From Arthrobacter sp. (GTDB lineage Bacteria > Actinomycetota > Actinomycetes > Actinomycetales > Micrococcaceae): a DNA stretch of 64,000 nt. The notes under the pieces were generated by a model. That model was given only the letters and a program-made list of their open reading frames with translations, was not told the DNA's origin and did not search any database. The DNA is taken from positions 62,001 to 126,000 of the forward strand of contig JAITLQ010000012.1 in the NCBI GenBank assembly GCA_031277795.1, given 5' to 3'. Made by a program: the position numbers and the translations under genes. Of the stretch, positions 39,660-47,928 are shown piece by piece. Within the stretch, counting starts at the first letter, position 1, and each line of letters starts with the position of its first letter.

Positions 39660-41069
39660 CTAGCGGCGGCGTCGTCCCCTGATGATGTCGCGGAGGGTCT
39701 CGAGGCGCTGGCGCAGCCCGCGCTCCGCGCCGTTCTCGGTGGGGCGGTAGTAGTCGACGCCCACGAGGTCATCCGGCGGGTACTGCTGGGTGGCCACCCC
39801 GTGCGGGGCGTCGTGCGAGTACTGATAGCCCTTGCCGTGCCCCAGCCGCTCGGCCCCCTTGTAGTGGGCGTCCCGCAGATGGGCGGGAATGCCCTGGCCC
39901 TTGCCGCCGCGCACGTCCGCGATCGCCTCATTAATAGCGAGGTAGGCGGCGTTGGACTTGGGGGCCGTGGCGAGGTGCACCACGGCGTGGCCCAGGATGA
40001 TACGGGCCTCCGGCATGCCGATGAGCTGCACGGCCTGCGCCGCCGCCACGGCCGTCTGCAGCGCCGTGGGATCGGCCATGCCGATGTCCTCCGAGGCCGA
40101 GATGACGAGGCGCCTGGCGAGGAAGCGCGGGTCCTCGCCCGCCTCCATCATGGTGGCGGCGTAGTGCAGGGCCGCGTCGACATCGGAGCCGCGGATGGAC
40201 TTGATGAGTGCGCTGGCCGTGTCGTAGTGGTTGTCGCCCTGGCGGTCGTAGCGGCGCACCGCGACGTCCATGGCTCGCTCGGCGTCCTCGGCCTCGATCG
40301 TGGCCGGCCCCTCCTCCCCCGGCGCGCGACGGTCGAGCGCCACGGCGGCGGCGGCCTCAAGGCCGGTCAGCGCCTTGCGCGCGTCGCCGCCGGAGAGCTG
40401 AATGAGGTGATCGAGGACGCCCTCCCCCGGCACCACGCTGGCGCCGAGCCCGCGCTCGTCGGCGATGGCGCGCTCGAGCAGCTCGCGCAGGTCCTCCTCC
40501 GTGAGCGAGCGCAGGGTCAGCATGAGCGAGCGCGAGAGCAGGGGCGCCACGACGGAGAAGCTCGGGTTCTCCGTGGTGGCCGCCACGAGCACCACCCAGC
40601 CGTTCTCCACACCCGGCAGGAGCGCGTCCTGCTGGGCCTTGTTGAAGCGGTGGATCTCGTCCAGGAAGAGCACGGTCGTCACGCCGCGCAGATCGCGATC
40701 CTCGAGGGCCTGGTCCATGACGCGGCGCACGTCCTTGACGCCGGAGGTGATGGCGGAGAGCTCAACAAAGCGGCGGTGCGGCCCGCGGGCGATGACGTGC
40801 GCGAGCGTGGTCTTGCCCGTACCGGGTGGCCCCCACAGGATGACGGAGCTGAGGCCGGCCGGGCCGCCGGCTCCGGACTCGGCCAGCTGGCGCAGCGGGG
40901 AGCCGGGCTTGAGCAGGTGCTTCTGGCCGGCGACCTCGTCGAGGCTGCGCGGGCGCATGCGCACGGCGAGCGGGGGACGCGGCCTGGCCCCTCCGGCGCC
41001 CGAGCGCGCGAGCGAGCTCGGCGCGAACTCCGGCTCGTCGTCATCGTCCTGATGGAAGAGATCACTCAC
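39660..41069 (-). CDS. rarA: Replication-associated recombination protein A (RarA/MgsA)
   Basis: An AAA+ ATPase acting at stalled replication forks. The 469-residue protein has Walker [13 protein letters not shown], Walker [17 protein letters not shown], sensor AATTENPSF and the C-terminal tetramerisation domain with [17 protein letters not shown]. It ends in a basic tail ([10 protein letters not shown]). The start GTG 41067-41069 is six bases after a TAACCT box with no ribosome site, so it is probably leaderless. It is divergent from dtd. Confidence 0.94.
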   Translation of the reverse strand: MSDLFHQDDDDEPEFAPSSLARSGAGGARPRPPLAVRMRPRSLDEVAGQKHLLKPGSPLRQLAESGAGGPAGLSSVILWGPPGTGKTTLAHVIARGPHRRFVELSAITSGVKDVRRVMDQALEDRDLRGVTTVLFLDEIHRFNKAQQDALLPGVENGWVVLVAATTENPSFSVVAPLLSRSLMLTLRSLTEEDLRELLERAIADERGLGASVVPGEGVLDHLIQLSGGDARKALTGLEAAAAVALDRRAPGEEGPATIEAEDAERAMDVAVRRYDRQGDNHYDTASALIKSIRGSDVDAALHYAATMMEAGEDPRFLARRLVISASEDIGMADPTALQTAVAAAQAVQLIGMPEARIILGHAVVHLATAPKSNAAYLAINEAIADVRGGKGQGIPAHLRDAHYKGAERLGHGKGYQYSHDAPHGVATQQYPPDDLVGVDYYRPTENGAERGLRQRLETLRDIIRGRRRR

Positions 41070-41081
41070 TCCCCCAGGTTA
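41067..41081 (-). promoter_or_regulatory. Putative leaderless promoter of rarA
   Basis: TAACCT (41076-41081, minus strand), then GGGGGA, then the GTG start. Confidence 0.45.
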
Positions 41082-41132
41082 GTGCCACCCGACGACGCCT
41101 CCGCGCCGGTCCGCCGTCCCGCCGTCGAACGG

Positions 41133-41138
41133 TAGCGT
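41133..41138 (+). promoter_or_regulatory. Candidate -10 box of dtd
   Basis: TAGCGT, placing initiation near 41145 and giving a leader of about 45 nt that carries AGGAGG at 41174-41179. Confidence 0.4.
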
Positions 41139-41188
41139 GGTCCCGTGCGCCCGCGCGGAGGTCCCGCCCGGGCAGGAGGGTGAAACTC

Positions 41189-41629
41189 ATGCGCGCGCTG
41201 GTGCAGGTGGCCGATGGTGCCCACGTCGAGGTGGACGGCGAGGTGGTGGGCGGCTTCGACGGGCACGGGCTCGTGGTGCTGCTCGGCGTCACGCACGACG
41301 ACCACGAGGGAACGGCGGTCAAGGTGGCGGAGAAGATTGCGCACCTGCGCATCCTCGAGGGCGAGCAATCGGCCCTGCAGCTGCGCGCACCGATCCTGCT
41401 CATCAGCCAGTTCACGCTCTACGGCGATGTGCGCAAGGGCCGCCGCCCCGGCTGGACGCAGGCCGCGCCCGGCCCCGTGTCCGAGCCGCTCTACGAGGAG
41501 GTCGGCGGCGTCCTGCGCGGCCTGGGCCTCGAGGTGAGCCAGGGCGTGTTCGGCGCGCACATGCGGGTCGGCCTCGTCAACGACGGCCCGTTCACCCTTC
41601 TCATCGACTCCGCCGACCTCCCGGGCTAG
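41189..41629 (+). CDS. dtd: D-aminoacyl-tRNA deacylase
   Basis: Removes D-amino acids (and glycine from tRNA-Ala) mischarged on tRNAs. The 146-residue protein has MRALVQVADGAHVEVDGE, the catalytic SQFTLYGDVRKGRRPGW and the NDGPFT cross-subunit Gly-cisPro motif. The segment between AHLRILEG and LISQF is a few residues shorter than in typical members. ATG 41189 is used, with AGGAGG 9 nt upstream; the GTG at 41180 abuts that site. A proofreading role fits the flanking aspS/hisS, but no operon link exists because the strands differ. Confidence 0.93.
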   Translation: MRALVQVADGAHVEVDGEVVGGFDGHGLVVLLGVTHDDHEGTAVKVAEKIAHLRILEGEQSALQLRAPILLISQFTLYGDVRKGRRPGWTQAAPGPVSEPLYEEVGGVLRGLGLEVSQGVFGAHMRVGLVNDGPFTLLIDSADLPG

Positions 41630-41646
41630 GCGCCTTCTCACCGCCG

Positions 41647-41835
41647 GAGCGGGTGCAAGGCCGTGGCCAGCCACCGCGCGATCCGCGCATTTCTCACGGC
41701 CATCGGCGAATCTCACGCCGACGATGACCGTGAAAAGAAGCGAAGACCGTGAGAAACGGCGCGGAGCCGGTACTCACACACAGCGCGACGGCGCCGATCC
41801 CCACCCAAGGGGGAACGGCGCCGTCGTGCGTTGCG
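41647..41835. repeat. Direct repeat, copy A
   Basis: Matches copy B (41951-42138) with an offset of 304 bp, falling to 303 after a one-base indel. By eye there are about 15-17 differences, most in one 9-base patch. It contains TTTCTCACGGCCATCGGCG, two inverted partners (CGATGACCGTGAAAA and GAAGACCGTGAGAAA) and a GACGGCGCCG...CGGCGCCGTC hairpin. Confidence 0.85.
41783..41828. terminator. Terminator-like hairpin of copy A
   Basis: GCGCGACGGCGCCG (from 41783) pairs with CGGCGCCGTCG(T)GC. One A mismatch and a T difference make it less perfect than copy B. It could end dtd transcription, though it is 150 nt after the dtd stop. Confidence 0.55.
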
Positions 41836-41877
41836 CACCGAAGGCACGCCCCGGCGGGAAGCGAAGCGCCCGGCGGC

Positions 41878-41943
41878 TTCTCATCCACAAACCGGCTTTG
41901 CACCGTCTCAGAGCCGGTGCGAAGACGCCTTGGCGGATGAGAA
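41878..41943. repeat. Nested inverted repeat between the two direct repeats
   Basis: TTCTCATCC (41878-41886) pairs with GGATGAGAA (41935-41943). Inside, CTTTGCACCG (41896-41905) pairs with CGGTGCGAAG (41915-41924), one G-U. This is a cruciform or RNA stem of unknown role. Confidence 0.65.
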
Positions 41944-41950
41944 AACACCC

Positions 41951-42138
41951 GAGCGGGTGCAACGCCGCGGCCAGCCACCGCGCTCACTGCCCATTTCTCA
42001 CGGCCATCGGCGAATGTCACGCCGACGATGACCGTGAAAAGAAGCGATGACCGTGAGAAACGGCGCGGAGCCGGTACTCACACACAGCGCGACGGCGCCG
42101 TTCCCCACGAAGGGGGAACGGCGCCGTCGCGCGTGGCG
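41951..42138. repeat. Direct repeat, copy B
   Basis: Second copy of the dtd-aspS spacer repeat, ending 9 nt before the aspS stop codon. It retains the more perfect terminator hairpin. Confidence 0.85.
42087..42132 (-). terminator. Perfect 20-bp terminator hairpin after aspS
   Basis: 42087-42106 and 42113-42132 are exact inverted complements around a 6-nt loop, beginning 15 nt after the aspS stop. Confidence 0.75.
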
Positions 42139-42146
42139 AGGGAAGG

Positions 42147-43940
42147 TCAGGCCTTGGCCTGCTCCTCCTTGGGTTCCTTGGGGGCGTCCGGCTTGGCGTC
42201 CACGCCGGCCTCCTTGCGCTGCTGCGCCGTGATCGGCGCCGGGGCGGCGGTCAGCGGATCGTAGCCGGCACCCGTCTTGGGGAAGGCGATGACCTCGCGG
42301 ATGGAGTCCTCGCCGGCCAGCAGCGAGACCACGCGGTCCCAGCCGAAGGCGATGCCGCCATGCGGCGGGGCGCCGAACTTGAAGCCCTCGAGCAGGAAGC
42401 CGAACTGCTCCGTGGCCTGCTCCTCGGAAACGCCCATCACCTTGAAGACGCGCTCCTGCACATCGGCGCGGTGGATACGGATCGAACCGCCGCCGATCTC
42501 GTTGCCGTTGCACACGATGTCGTAGGCGTAGGCCAGGGCCGACCCCGGATCCGTGTCGAAGGTGTCGAGGAACTCCGGCTTGGGCGAGGTGAAGGCGTGG
42601 TGGACGGCGGTCCACGTGCCGCCACCCACGGCGACGTCACCGGAGGCGACGGCGTCGGCGGCTGGCTCGAACATGGGGGCGTCGACGACCCACACGAACG
42701 CCCAGTCGCCGTCCTTGATCAGGCCGGTGCGCTTGGCGATCTCGTTGCGGGCGGCGCCCAGCAGGCCGCGGGTCGGCTTGGTCTCGCCGGCACCGAAGAA
42801 GATGCAGTCTCCCGGGTTGGCGCCGACGGTGGCGACGAGGTTCTCGCGCTCCCAATCGGTGAGGTTCTTGGCGACGGGGCCCGTGAGCTCGCCGTCTTCC
42901 TGGACCAGCACGTAGGCCAGGCCCTTGCCGCCATGCTGCTTGGCCCATTCCTGCCAGCCATCGAGCTGGCGGCGGGGCTGCGAGGCGCCGCCCGGCATGA
43001 CCACGGCGCCGACGTACGGCGACTGGAACACGCGGAAGGTGGTGTCCTTGAAGAAGTCCTTGAGCTCGGTGATCTCCAGGCCGAAGCGCAGATCCGGCTT
43101 GTCGGAGCCGTACTTGACCATGGCCTCGGCGTAGGTCATGCGGCGGATCGGGGTGGAGATCTCCACGCCGATGAGGGCCCAGATGCGCTTGACGATCTCC
43201 TCGCCGAGCTTGATGACGTCCTCCTGGTCAACGAAGGAGGCCTCGATGTCCAGCTGGGTGAACTCCGGCTGGCGGTCGGCGCGGAAGTCCTCGTCGCGGT
43301 AGCAACGCGCGATCTGGTAGTACTTCTCGACGCCGCCGACCTGCAGCAGCTGCTTGAAGAGCTGCGGGGACTGCGGCAGCGCGTACCACTTGCCGGGGGC
43401 CAGGCGGGCCGGCACCACGAAGTCGCGGGCACCCTCGGGGGTGGAACGCGTGAGCGTGGGGGTCTCGACCTCGAGGAAGCCCTGCTCGTGCAGCAGCTCG
43501 CGGGCGACGCGGTTGGCCTCGGAACGCAGGCGAAGGTTCGCGGCCGGCTTGGGGCGGCGCAGGTCGACGTAGCGGTACTTGAGGCGGGCCTCCTCGCCCA
43601 CCTCGACGTGCTCGTCCACCTGGAACGGCAGCGGCGCGGAGGTGTTGAGGACCTCGAGCGAGGTGGCGTGGACCTCGATGGCGCCGGAGGGCAGCTCGGG
43701 GTTCTCGTTGCCCTCGGGGCGGGCCTGGACGGTGCCGGTGACGGCCACGACAAACTCGTTGCGCAGCGGGGAGAACACCGCCTCGTCGTGCACCACGACC
43801 TGGGAGACGCCGGAGCGATCTCGCAGGTCAAGGAAGGCGACGCCGCCGTGGTCGCGGCGGCGGGCGACCCAACCGGCAAGGGTGACGGTCTGCCCGATGT
43901 GCTCGGCGCGGAGGGTTCCCGCGTCATGTGTGCGCAGCAC
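42147..43940 (-). CDS. aspS: Aspartyl-tRNA synthetase
   Basis: Charges tRNA-Asp, and may also misacylate tRNA-Asn if the organism uses GatCAB; that was not determined. The 597-residue bacterial-type class II enzyme has an N-terminal OB anticodon domain ([15 protein letters not shown]), motif 2 [19 protein letters not shown], the GAD insertion domain and motif 3 [20 protein letters not shown]. The C-terminus ends in a Lys/Glu-rich tail. GTG 43938-43940 has AAAGGA 6 nt upstream and begins [14 protein letters not shown], the family start. A TAGAAT box at 43999-44004 gives a leader of about 50 nt. Confidence 0.96.
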   Translation of the reverse strand: MLRTHDAGTLRAEHIGQTVTLAGWVARRRDHGGVAFLDLRDRSGVSQVVVHDEAVFSPLRNEFVVAVTGTVQARPEGNENPELPSGAIEVHATSLEVLNTSAPLPFQVDEHVEVGEEARLKYRYVDLRRPKPAANLRLRSEANRVARELLHEQGFLEVETPTLTRSTPEGARDFVVPARLAPGKWYALPQSPQLFKQLLQVGGVEKYYQIARCYRDEDFRADRQPEFTQLDIEASFVDQEDVIKLGEEIVKRIWALIGVEISTPIRRMTYAEAMVKYGSDKPDLRFGLEITELKDFFKDTTFRVFQSPYVGAVVMPGGASQPRRQLDGWQEWAKQHGGKGLAYVLVQEDGELTGPVAKNLTDWERENLVATVGANPGDCIFFGAGETKPTRGLLGAARNEIAKRTGLIKDGDWAFVWVVDAPMFEPAADAVASGDVAVGGGTWTAVHHAFTSPKPEFLDTFDTDPGSALAYAYDIVCNGNEIGGGSIRIHRADVQERVFKVMGVSEEQATEQFGFLLEGFKFGAPPHGGIAFGWDRVVSLLAGEDSIREVIAFPKTGAGYDPLTAAPAPITAQQRKEAGVDAKPDAPKEPKEEQAKA

Positions 43941-43998
43941 GAAAGGTCCTTTCGAGACAGGTGTAGGGGCGGCCATGCTGGCCGCGGACTCCCGAACG

Positions 43999-44004
43999 AT
44001 TCTA
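43999..44004 (-). promoter_or_regulatory. Candidate -10 box (TAGAAT) of aspS
   Basis: TAGAAT on the minus strand in the 108-nt hisS-aspS gap, implying aspS can be transcribed on its own. Confidence 0.45.
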
Positions 44005-44048
44005 CGCGCCCGCCGCACGGGGCGGCGGGCGGGGGCTTGGGGGTGGGC

Positions 44049-45410
44049 TCAGTGCCCGACGGCGGCGTCCCCGGCTTGGGCGGCGGGGGTCACCGTGGCC
44101 GTGAGGTCGGCGACCGGGGGCACCCAGGTGCCGGCGGCGGCGTCGAGCTGTTCGCCGGAGCGGATGTCCTTGACCTGATCGCTCGCGCCGTGCTCACCGA
44201 GGAACCAGACGAAGGGGATCCCGCGGCGGTCGGCGTGCTTGATCTGCTTGCCGAACTTCTCCGCCGTGGCCATGACCTCGGTGGAGATGCCGCGCGAGCG
44301 CAGCTGGCGCGCGACCTCCTGGGCGCGCAGCCACTCGCCGTCGTTGGGCAGGGCCACGAGCACAGCCGTGGGGACCTCGCGCGAGGGCACGAGCGTGCCC
44401 TCGGCCAAGAGGCGGGAGACGAGGCGCGAGACGCCGATGGAGAGGCCGACGCCTGGGAAGGTCTTCTTGCCGTTGGAGGCGAGGGACTCGTAGCGGCCGC
44501 CGGAGCAGATGGAGCCGAGCTTCTCGTGGCCCACCAGCACCGTCTCGTACACGGTGCCCGTGTAGTAATCGAGGCCGCGGGCGATGGACAGGTCGGCGAT
44601 GACGCGGCCGGGGGCCGCCACGGCGGCGGCCTCGACGACCTGCCGCAGCTCGTCCAGGCCCTCCTCGAGTAGCGGGTGCTCAACGCCGAGCGCGTTCACG
44701 GCCTCGACGAAGGAGCCGTCGGAGGCGCGGATGCTGGCCAGCGCGAGCGCTTTGGCCGCCTGCTCCTCGCTCAGGCCGTCGGAGCGCAGCTCCTCGGAGA
44801 CCTTGGCCTCGCCGATCTTCTCCAGCTTGTCGATGGCGCGCAGCACGGCGGCGGTGTCCTCGATGCCGAGGCCGCGGTAAAAGCCCTCGGAGAGCTTGCG
44901 GTTGTTCACGCGTAGGCGGAAGTCGCCGAGCTCGAGGGCGCTGAGGGCCTCGGCGATGACGAGCGCGAGCTCCACGTCGTAGCGGAAGGGCAGCGCCCCG
45001 TCGCCGACGATGTCAACGTCGGCCTGGGTGAACTCGCGGAAGCGGCCGTCCTGGGGACGCTCGCCGCGCCAGACCTTCTGCATCTGGTAGCGGCGGAACG
45101 GGAAGTGCAGGTAGCCGGCGTTCTCCACGACGTAGCGCGCGAAGGGCACCGTGAGGTCGAAGTGCAGGGCCAGCGCGTTGGCGTCGTCCTTGGCCGCAGC
45201 GTCATCCTGCAGGCGGGAGACCCCATACACCTCCTTGTCGATCTCGCCCTTGCGCAGCAGCTGCCCCACGGTCTCCACCGCGCGGGTCTCGATGTTGGAG
45301 AAGCCGTGCAGCTCGAAGACCCGGCGCAGCGTGTCCAGCACATGCTGTTCCACCACTCGCTCGGCGGGGAGCCATTCGGGGAAACCGGTGAGGGAGGGCT
45401 TGCGTGCCAT
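44049..45410 (-). CDS. hisS: Histidyl-tRNA synthetase
   Basis: Charges tRNA-His. The 453-residue class II enzyme has the motif-1/2 region ALHFDLTVPFARYV and WRGERPQDGRFREFTQADVD. The HisA signature is ADLSIARGLDYYTGTVYETV, and motif 3 is GVGLSIGVSRLVSRLL. The C-terminal anticodon domain includes LVALPNDGEWLRAQEVARQL, followed by an Ala-rich tail. ATG 45408-45410 is chosen; the nearest AGGAG is 12 nt away, so the ribosome site is weak. Divergent from the DUF349 gene. Confidence 0.95.
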   Translation of the reverse strand: MARKPSLTGFPEWLPAERVVEQHVLDTLRRVFELHGFSNIETRAVETVGQLLRKGEIDKEVYGVSRLQDDAAAKDDANALALHFDLTVPFARYVVENAGYLHFPFRRYQMQKVWRGERPQDGRFREFTQADVDIVGDGALPFRYDVELALVIAEALSALELGDFRLRVNNRKLSEGFYRGLGIEDTAAVLRAIDKLEKIGEAKVSEELRSDGLSEEQAAKALALASIRASDGSFVEAVNALGVEHPLLEEGLDELRQVVEAAAVAAPGRVIADLSIARGLDYYTGTVYETVLVGHEKLGSICSGGRYESLASNGKKTFPGVGLSIGVSRLVSRLLAEGTLVPSREVPTAVLVALPNDGEWLRAQEVARQLRSRGISTEVMATAEKFGKQIKHADRRGIPFVWFLGEHGASDQVKDIRSGEQLDAAAGTWVPPVADLTATVTPAAQAGDAAVGH

Positions 45411-45500
45411 GGCGGGGAGATGCTCCTGGGTTGGGTGTCGCGGGGACAAAAGGTGCTGCTCGGGGCGGGGGCCGATGCCTCCGGGCCGCGAACCCCTCCG

Positions 45501-45506
45501 ATTCTA
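45501..45506 (-). promoter_or_regulatory. Candidate -10 box (TAGAAT) of hisS
   Basis: TAGAAT on the minus strand, about 90 nt before the hisS ATG. No -35 consensus is evident. Confidence 0.4.
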
Positions 45507-45641
45507 GGTCAACAAAGCGGGGCGATTCTGCGCATCCGGGGGTGCAGGCCGGTATGGTGGCACGCGTACGTGTGTGTCCGGCCACCGACGCCTGCCTTTG
45601 CTGGCGCGGCCGGACGGTCTTCAACGAAAGAGAAGAATCCG

Positions 45642-47216
45642 GTGAGCGAGCAGCATCTCCCCGAGCAGAACGAGCAGGAGCAGGCCCAGACTGCGGCCGA
45701 GCCGACGATCGAGGCCAGCGTCCCCGAGCAGCCGGAAGCCCCGGCCGCCGCGGAACAGGTCGAGGCCGTTGCCCCTGCCGAGGCCGCCCAGGCCCCTGCC
45801 GAGGAAGCCCCCGCCGCGCCTGAGGCCGCAGCAGCGGCGCCGGCCGACGAGGCACCCACCCCCGCGGCCCCCGCCGCCAGCCCCGCCGCTGTGAAGCCGA
45901 CGGCCCTCAAGCCCGCGGCCCCCAAGCCCGCCGCGGCGGCGGCGCCCCAGGCGCCCAGCACCTCCCTGGACGAGGCGCGCAAGTTCGGCCGCGTGAGCGA
46001 GGACGGTCACGTGTTTGTGACGGTCGATGGCGTCGAGGTGGCCGTGGGCCAGTACCCCGACAAGACCGCCGACGAGGCGCTCGCCTACTTCGTGCGCAAG
46101 TACGACGATCTGCTCGCGCAGATCATGCTGCTGGAGCAGCGCGTGGTGGCCAAGGCGCCGTCCGGCGACATGCCCAAGACGCTCGACGCCATCGACGCCG
46201 CCGTTAAGGAGCGCAAGGTGGTCGGCGACATCGCGGCCCTCGAGACGCGCACCGAGAACCTGCGGGTGGCCGTGGAGCACCTGCGCGCCGACGAGCGCAA
46301 GAACGCCGACAAGCTGCGCGCGGAGGCCCTGGCCAAGCGCGAGGCCATCGTGGCCGAGGCCGAGGAACTCGCCGGCCGCCCGCCGGCACAGGTGCAGTGG
46401 AAGGTCTCCAGCGCCCGCATGGCCGAGCTCTTCGAGGCCTGGAAGGCCGAGCAGAAGACCGGTCACCGGGTGGGCCGCTCCACCGAGGATGCCCTGTGGA
46501 AGCGCTTCCGCGCCGCCCGCACGACCTTCGACCGCCACCGCCGCGCCTTCTTCTCCAAGCTCGACACCGACAACTCGGAGGCCAAGTCGCAGAAGGAGGC
46601 GCTCATCGCGCGCGCCGAGGAGCTGCAGAACAGCACCGACTGGGGCAACACCGCCCGCGAGTACCGCCGCCTGATGGACGAGTGGAAGGCCTCCAAGCGC
46701 GCCTCCCGCCGCGACGACGACGCCCTGTGGCAGCGCTTCCGCGCCGCCCAGGACGTGTTCTTTGCCGCCCGCAAGGCGGACAACGATGCGATCGACGCCG
46801 CGTTCGGTGCCAACCTGGTGGTCAAGGAGGCGCTCCTCGAGGAGGCCCGCGCCCTCCTGCCCGTCAAGGACCTCGCGCAGGCCCAGAAGCAGCTCAACTC
46901 CATCCGCGATCGCTGGGAGGAGGCCGGCAAGGTGCCGCGCGGCGATCTGCAGCGCGTCGAGTCGGCGCTGCGTCAGGTCGAGGACGCCGTGAAGTCCGCC
47001 GAGGACGAGCAGTGGCGCCGTAGCAACCCCGAGACGAAGGCCCGCTCCAACTCGATGCTGAGCCAGCTCGAGGACGCGATCGCCGAGCTCGAGGCGGACG
47101 TCGCCAAGGCCGAGGCCAAGGGCGATGCCCGCGCCCTGACCAAGGCCAAGGAGGCCCTCGAGGCGCGCCGCGCCTGGCTGGAGACGGTGCGCCGCTCCGC
47201 CGGCGACCTCGGCTGA
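45642..47216 (+). CDS. DUF349 coiled-coil protein
   Basis: A 524-residue protein of unknown function. Residues 1-105 are a low-complexity Glu/Ala/Pro/Lys segment. The rest is almost all helical, with repeated DUF349 units marked by W-x-A/K...LWxRFRxAxxxFxxxR (EDALWKRFRAARTTFDRHR; DDALWQRFRAAQDVFFAAR; IRDRWEEAGKVPRGDLQRV). No signal peptide or membrane segment. The family is widespread in actinobacteria beside hisS or rel. GTG 45642-45644 is the start that excludes the antisense hisS region. A TATGGT box near 45553 may be the promoter. A strong terminator follows. Confidence 0.85.
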   Translation: MSEQHLPEQNEQEQAQTAAEPTIEASVPEQPEAPAAAEQVEAVAPAEAAQAPAEEAPAAPEAAAAAPADEAPTPAAPAASPAAVKPTALKPAAPKPAAAAAPQAPSTSLDEARKFGRVSEDGHVFVTVDGVEVAVGQYPDKTADEALAYFVRKYDDLLAQIMLLEQRVVAKAPSGDMPKTLDAIDAAVKERKVVGDIAALETRTENLRVAVEHLRADERKNADKLRAEALAKREAIVAEAEELAGRPPAQVQWKVSSARMAELFEAWKAEQKTGHRVGRSTEDALWKRFRAARTTFDRHRRAFFSKLDTDNSEAKSQKEALIARAEELQNSTDWGNTAREYRRLMDEWKASKRASRRDDDALWQRFRAAQDVFFAARKADNDAIDAAFGANLVVKEALLEEARALLPVKDLAQAQKQLNSIRDRWEEAGKVPRGDLQRVESALRQVEDAVKSAEDEQWRRSNPETKARSNSMLSQLEDAIAELEADVAKAEAKGDARALTKAKEALEARRAWLETVRRSAGDLG

Positions 47217-47226
47217 GTCACCCGCC

Positions 47227-47279
47227 ACAACGCCACGGGGCCCGATTGTCCACAGGACGATCGGGCCCCGTGGCGTTGT
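47227..47279 (+). terminator. Perfect 20-bp terminator after the DUF349 gene
   Basis: 47227-47246 and 47260-47279 are exact inverted complements. The loop folds further as GTCC-ACA-GGAC. It starts 10 nt after the stop codon. Confidence 0.8.
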
Positions 47280-47298
47280 AGCGCACCCGCGGCGCAGG

Positions 47299-47928
47299 AT
47301 GGACGCCATGCGAGACGCCGCCCGCCCCTCCCCCGTCCCCGGCGCCGCCGCGCCTGGCCTCCTCTCCCCCTCCGGCCCGGCCGGCGCCCTCGGCCTGAGC
47401 AGCGGCGAGGCGGCCGTGATGCTCATGGATGGCACGGCGCGCCGATTGTGGGGCGCGTGGCTCTGTCCTGGCGCGACCCCGGCCGATCAGGCCGAGCGGA
47501 CCAGGCTCCTGGCGCACGTGCTCGAGGGGCGCGCGCCGGCCGATGCCGTCGTGTGTGTTGAGAGCGCGGCGTGGGCCTGGCTGGGCGGGCCGCCGCCGCC
47601 TGTGGCCACCGTGCGTGTGCGCCGGTTCCACCGCAGCATGGCGGCCTCCGATCCGCCGTTGCGCGCCGTCGACGGCCTGCCGCCCGAGCGGCACATCGGC
47701 CTGCTCCACGGGGTGCGGCTCACCACCCCGCTGCGCACGGCGGTGGAGCTGCTCGGCGCCCGGCCGGAACGGAGGGCTGACGCGGTCGGCTCCGTGACGC
47801 GCTTGCTGCGCGCCGCCGGCGCGGAGGAGGCTCAGGAACCGCCGGCCGAGGCCCTGGAGGGCTTCGGGCCGGTGGTCAGGGCGCGCATCCGCGAGGGCTG
47901 GGCGGCGCGGCTTCAGGCCTTTCGCTGA
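47299..47928 (+). CDS. Unknown protein with AbiEi-like C-terminal motif
   Basis: A 209-residue protein from the first ATG, or 206 from ATG 47308, which lies 7 nt after CAGGAT. No signal peptide, membrane helix or catalytic motif. Residues about 125-160 ([20 protein letters not shown]) recall the RxTTPxRTAxDL segment of AbiEi-type proteins. The DUF559-like nuclease end and N-terminal winged helix of full-length members are not apparent. No AbiEii partner lies nearby. Its last 16 nt overlap the convergent end of rel. Codon use is like its neighbours. The function is unknown. Confidence 0.6.
   Translation: MDAMRDAARPSPVPGAAAPGLLSPSGPAGALGLSSGEAAVMLMDGTARRLWGAWLCPGATPADQAERTRLLAHVLEGRAPADAVVCVESAAWAWLGGPPPPVATVRVRRFHRSMAASDPPLRAVDGLPPERHIGLLHGVRLTTPLRTAVELLGARPERRADAVGSVTRLLRAAGAEEAQEPPAEALEGFGPVVRARIREGWAARLQAFR

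Larger units (their letters stand above)
41630..42146. other. Non-coding 0.5-kb spacer between dtd and aspS, made of a direct repeat and hairpins
   Basis: No convincing gene lies here. The spacer holds two near-identical copies of a segment of about 188 bp, each ending in a terminator-type hairpin, with a nested inverted repeat between them. Short open frames beginning MTVKRS occur in both copies simply because the DNA is repeated. They differ after about 25 codons and lack ribosome sites. Confidence 0.8.

Noticed and set aside
41724-42264. Two plus-strand frames both beginning MTVKRS, looking like a duplicated small gene
   Set aside because: They are similar only because they lie in the 188-bp direct repeat. 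They diverge after about 25 codons, have no ribosome site and the second runs antisense into aspS.
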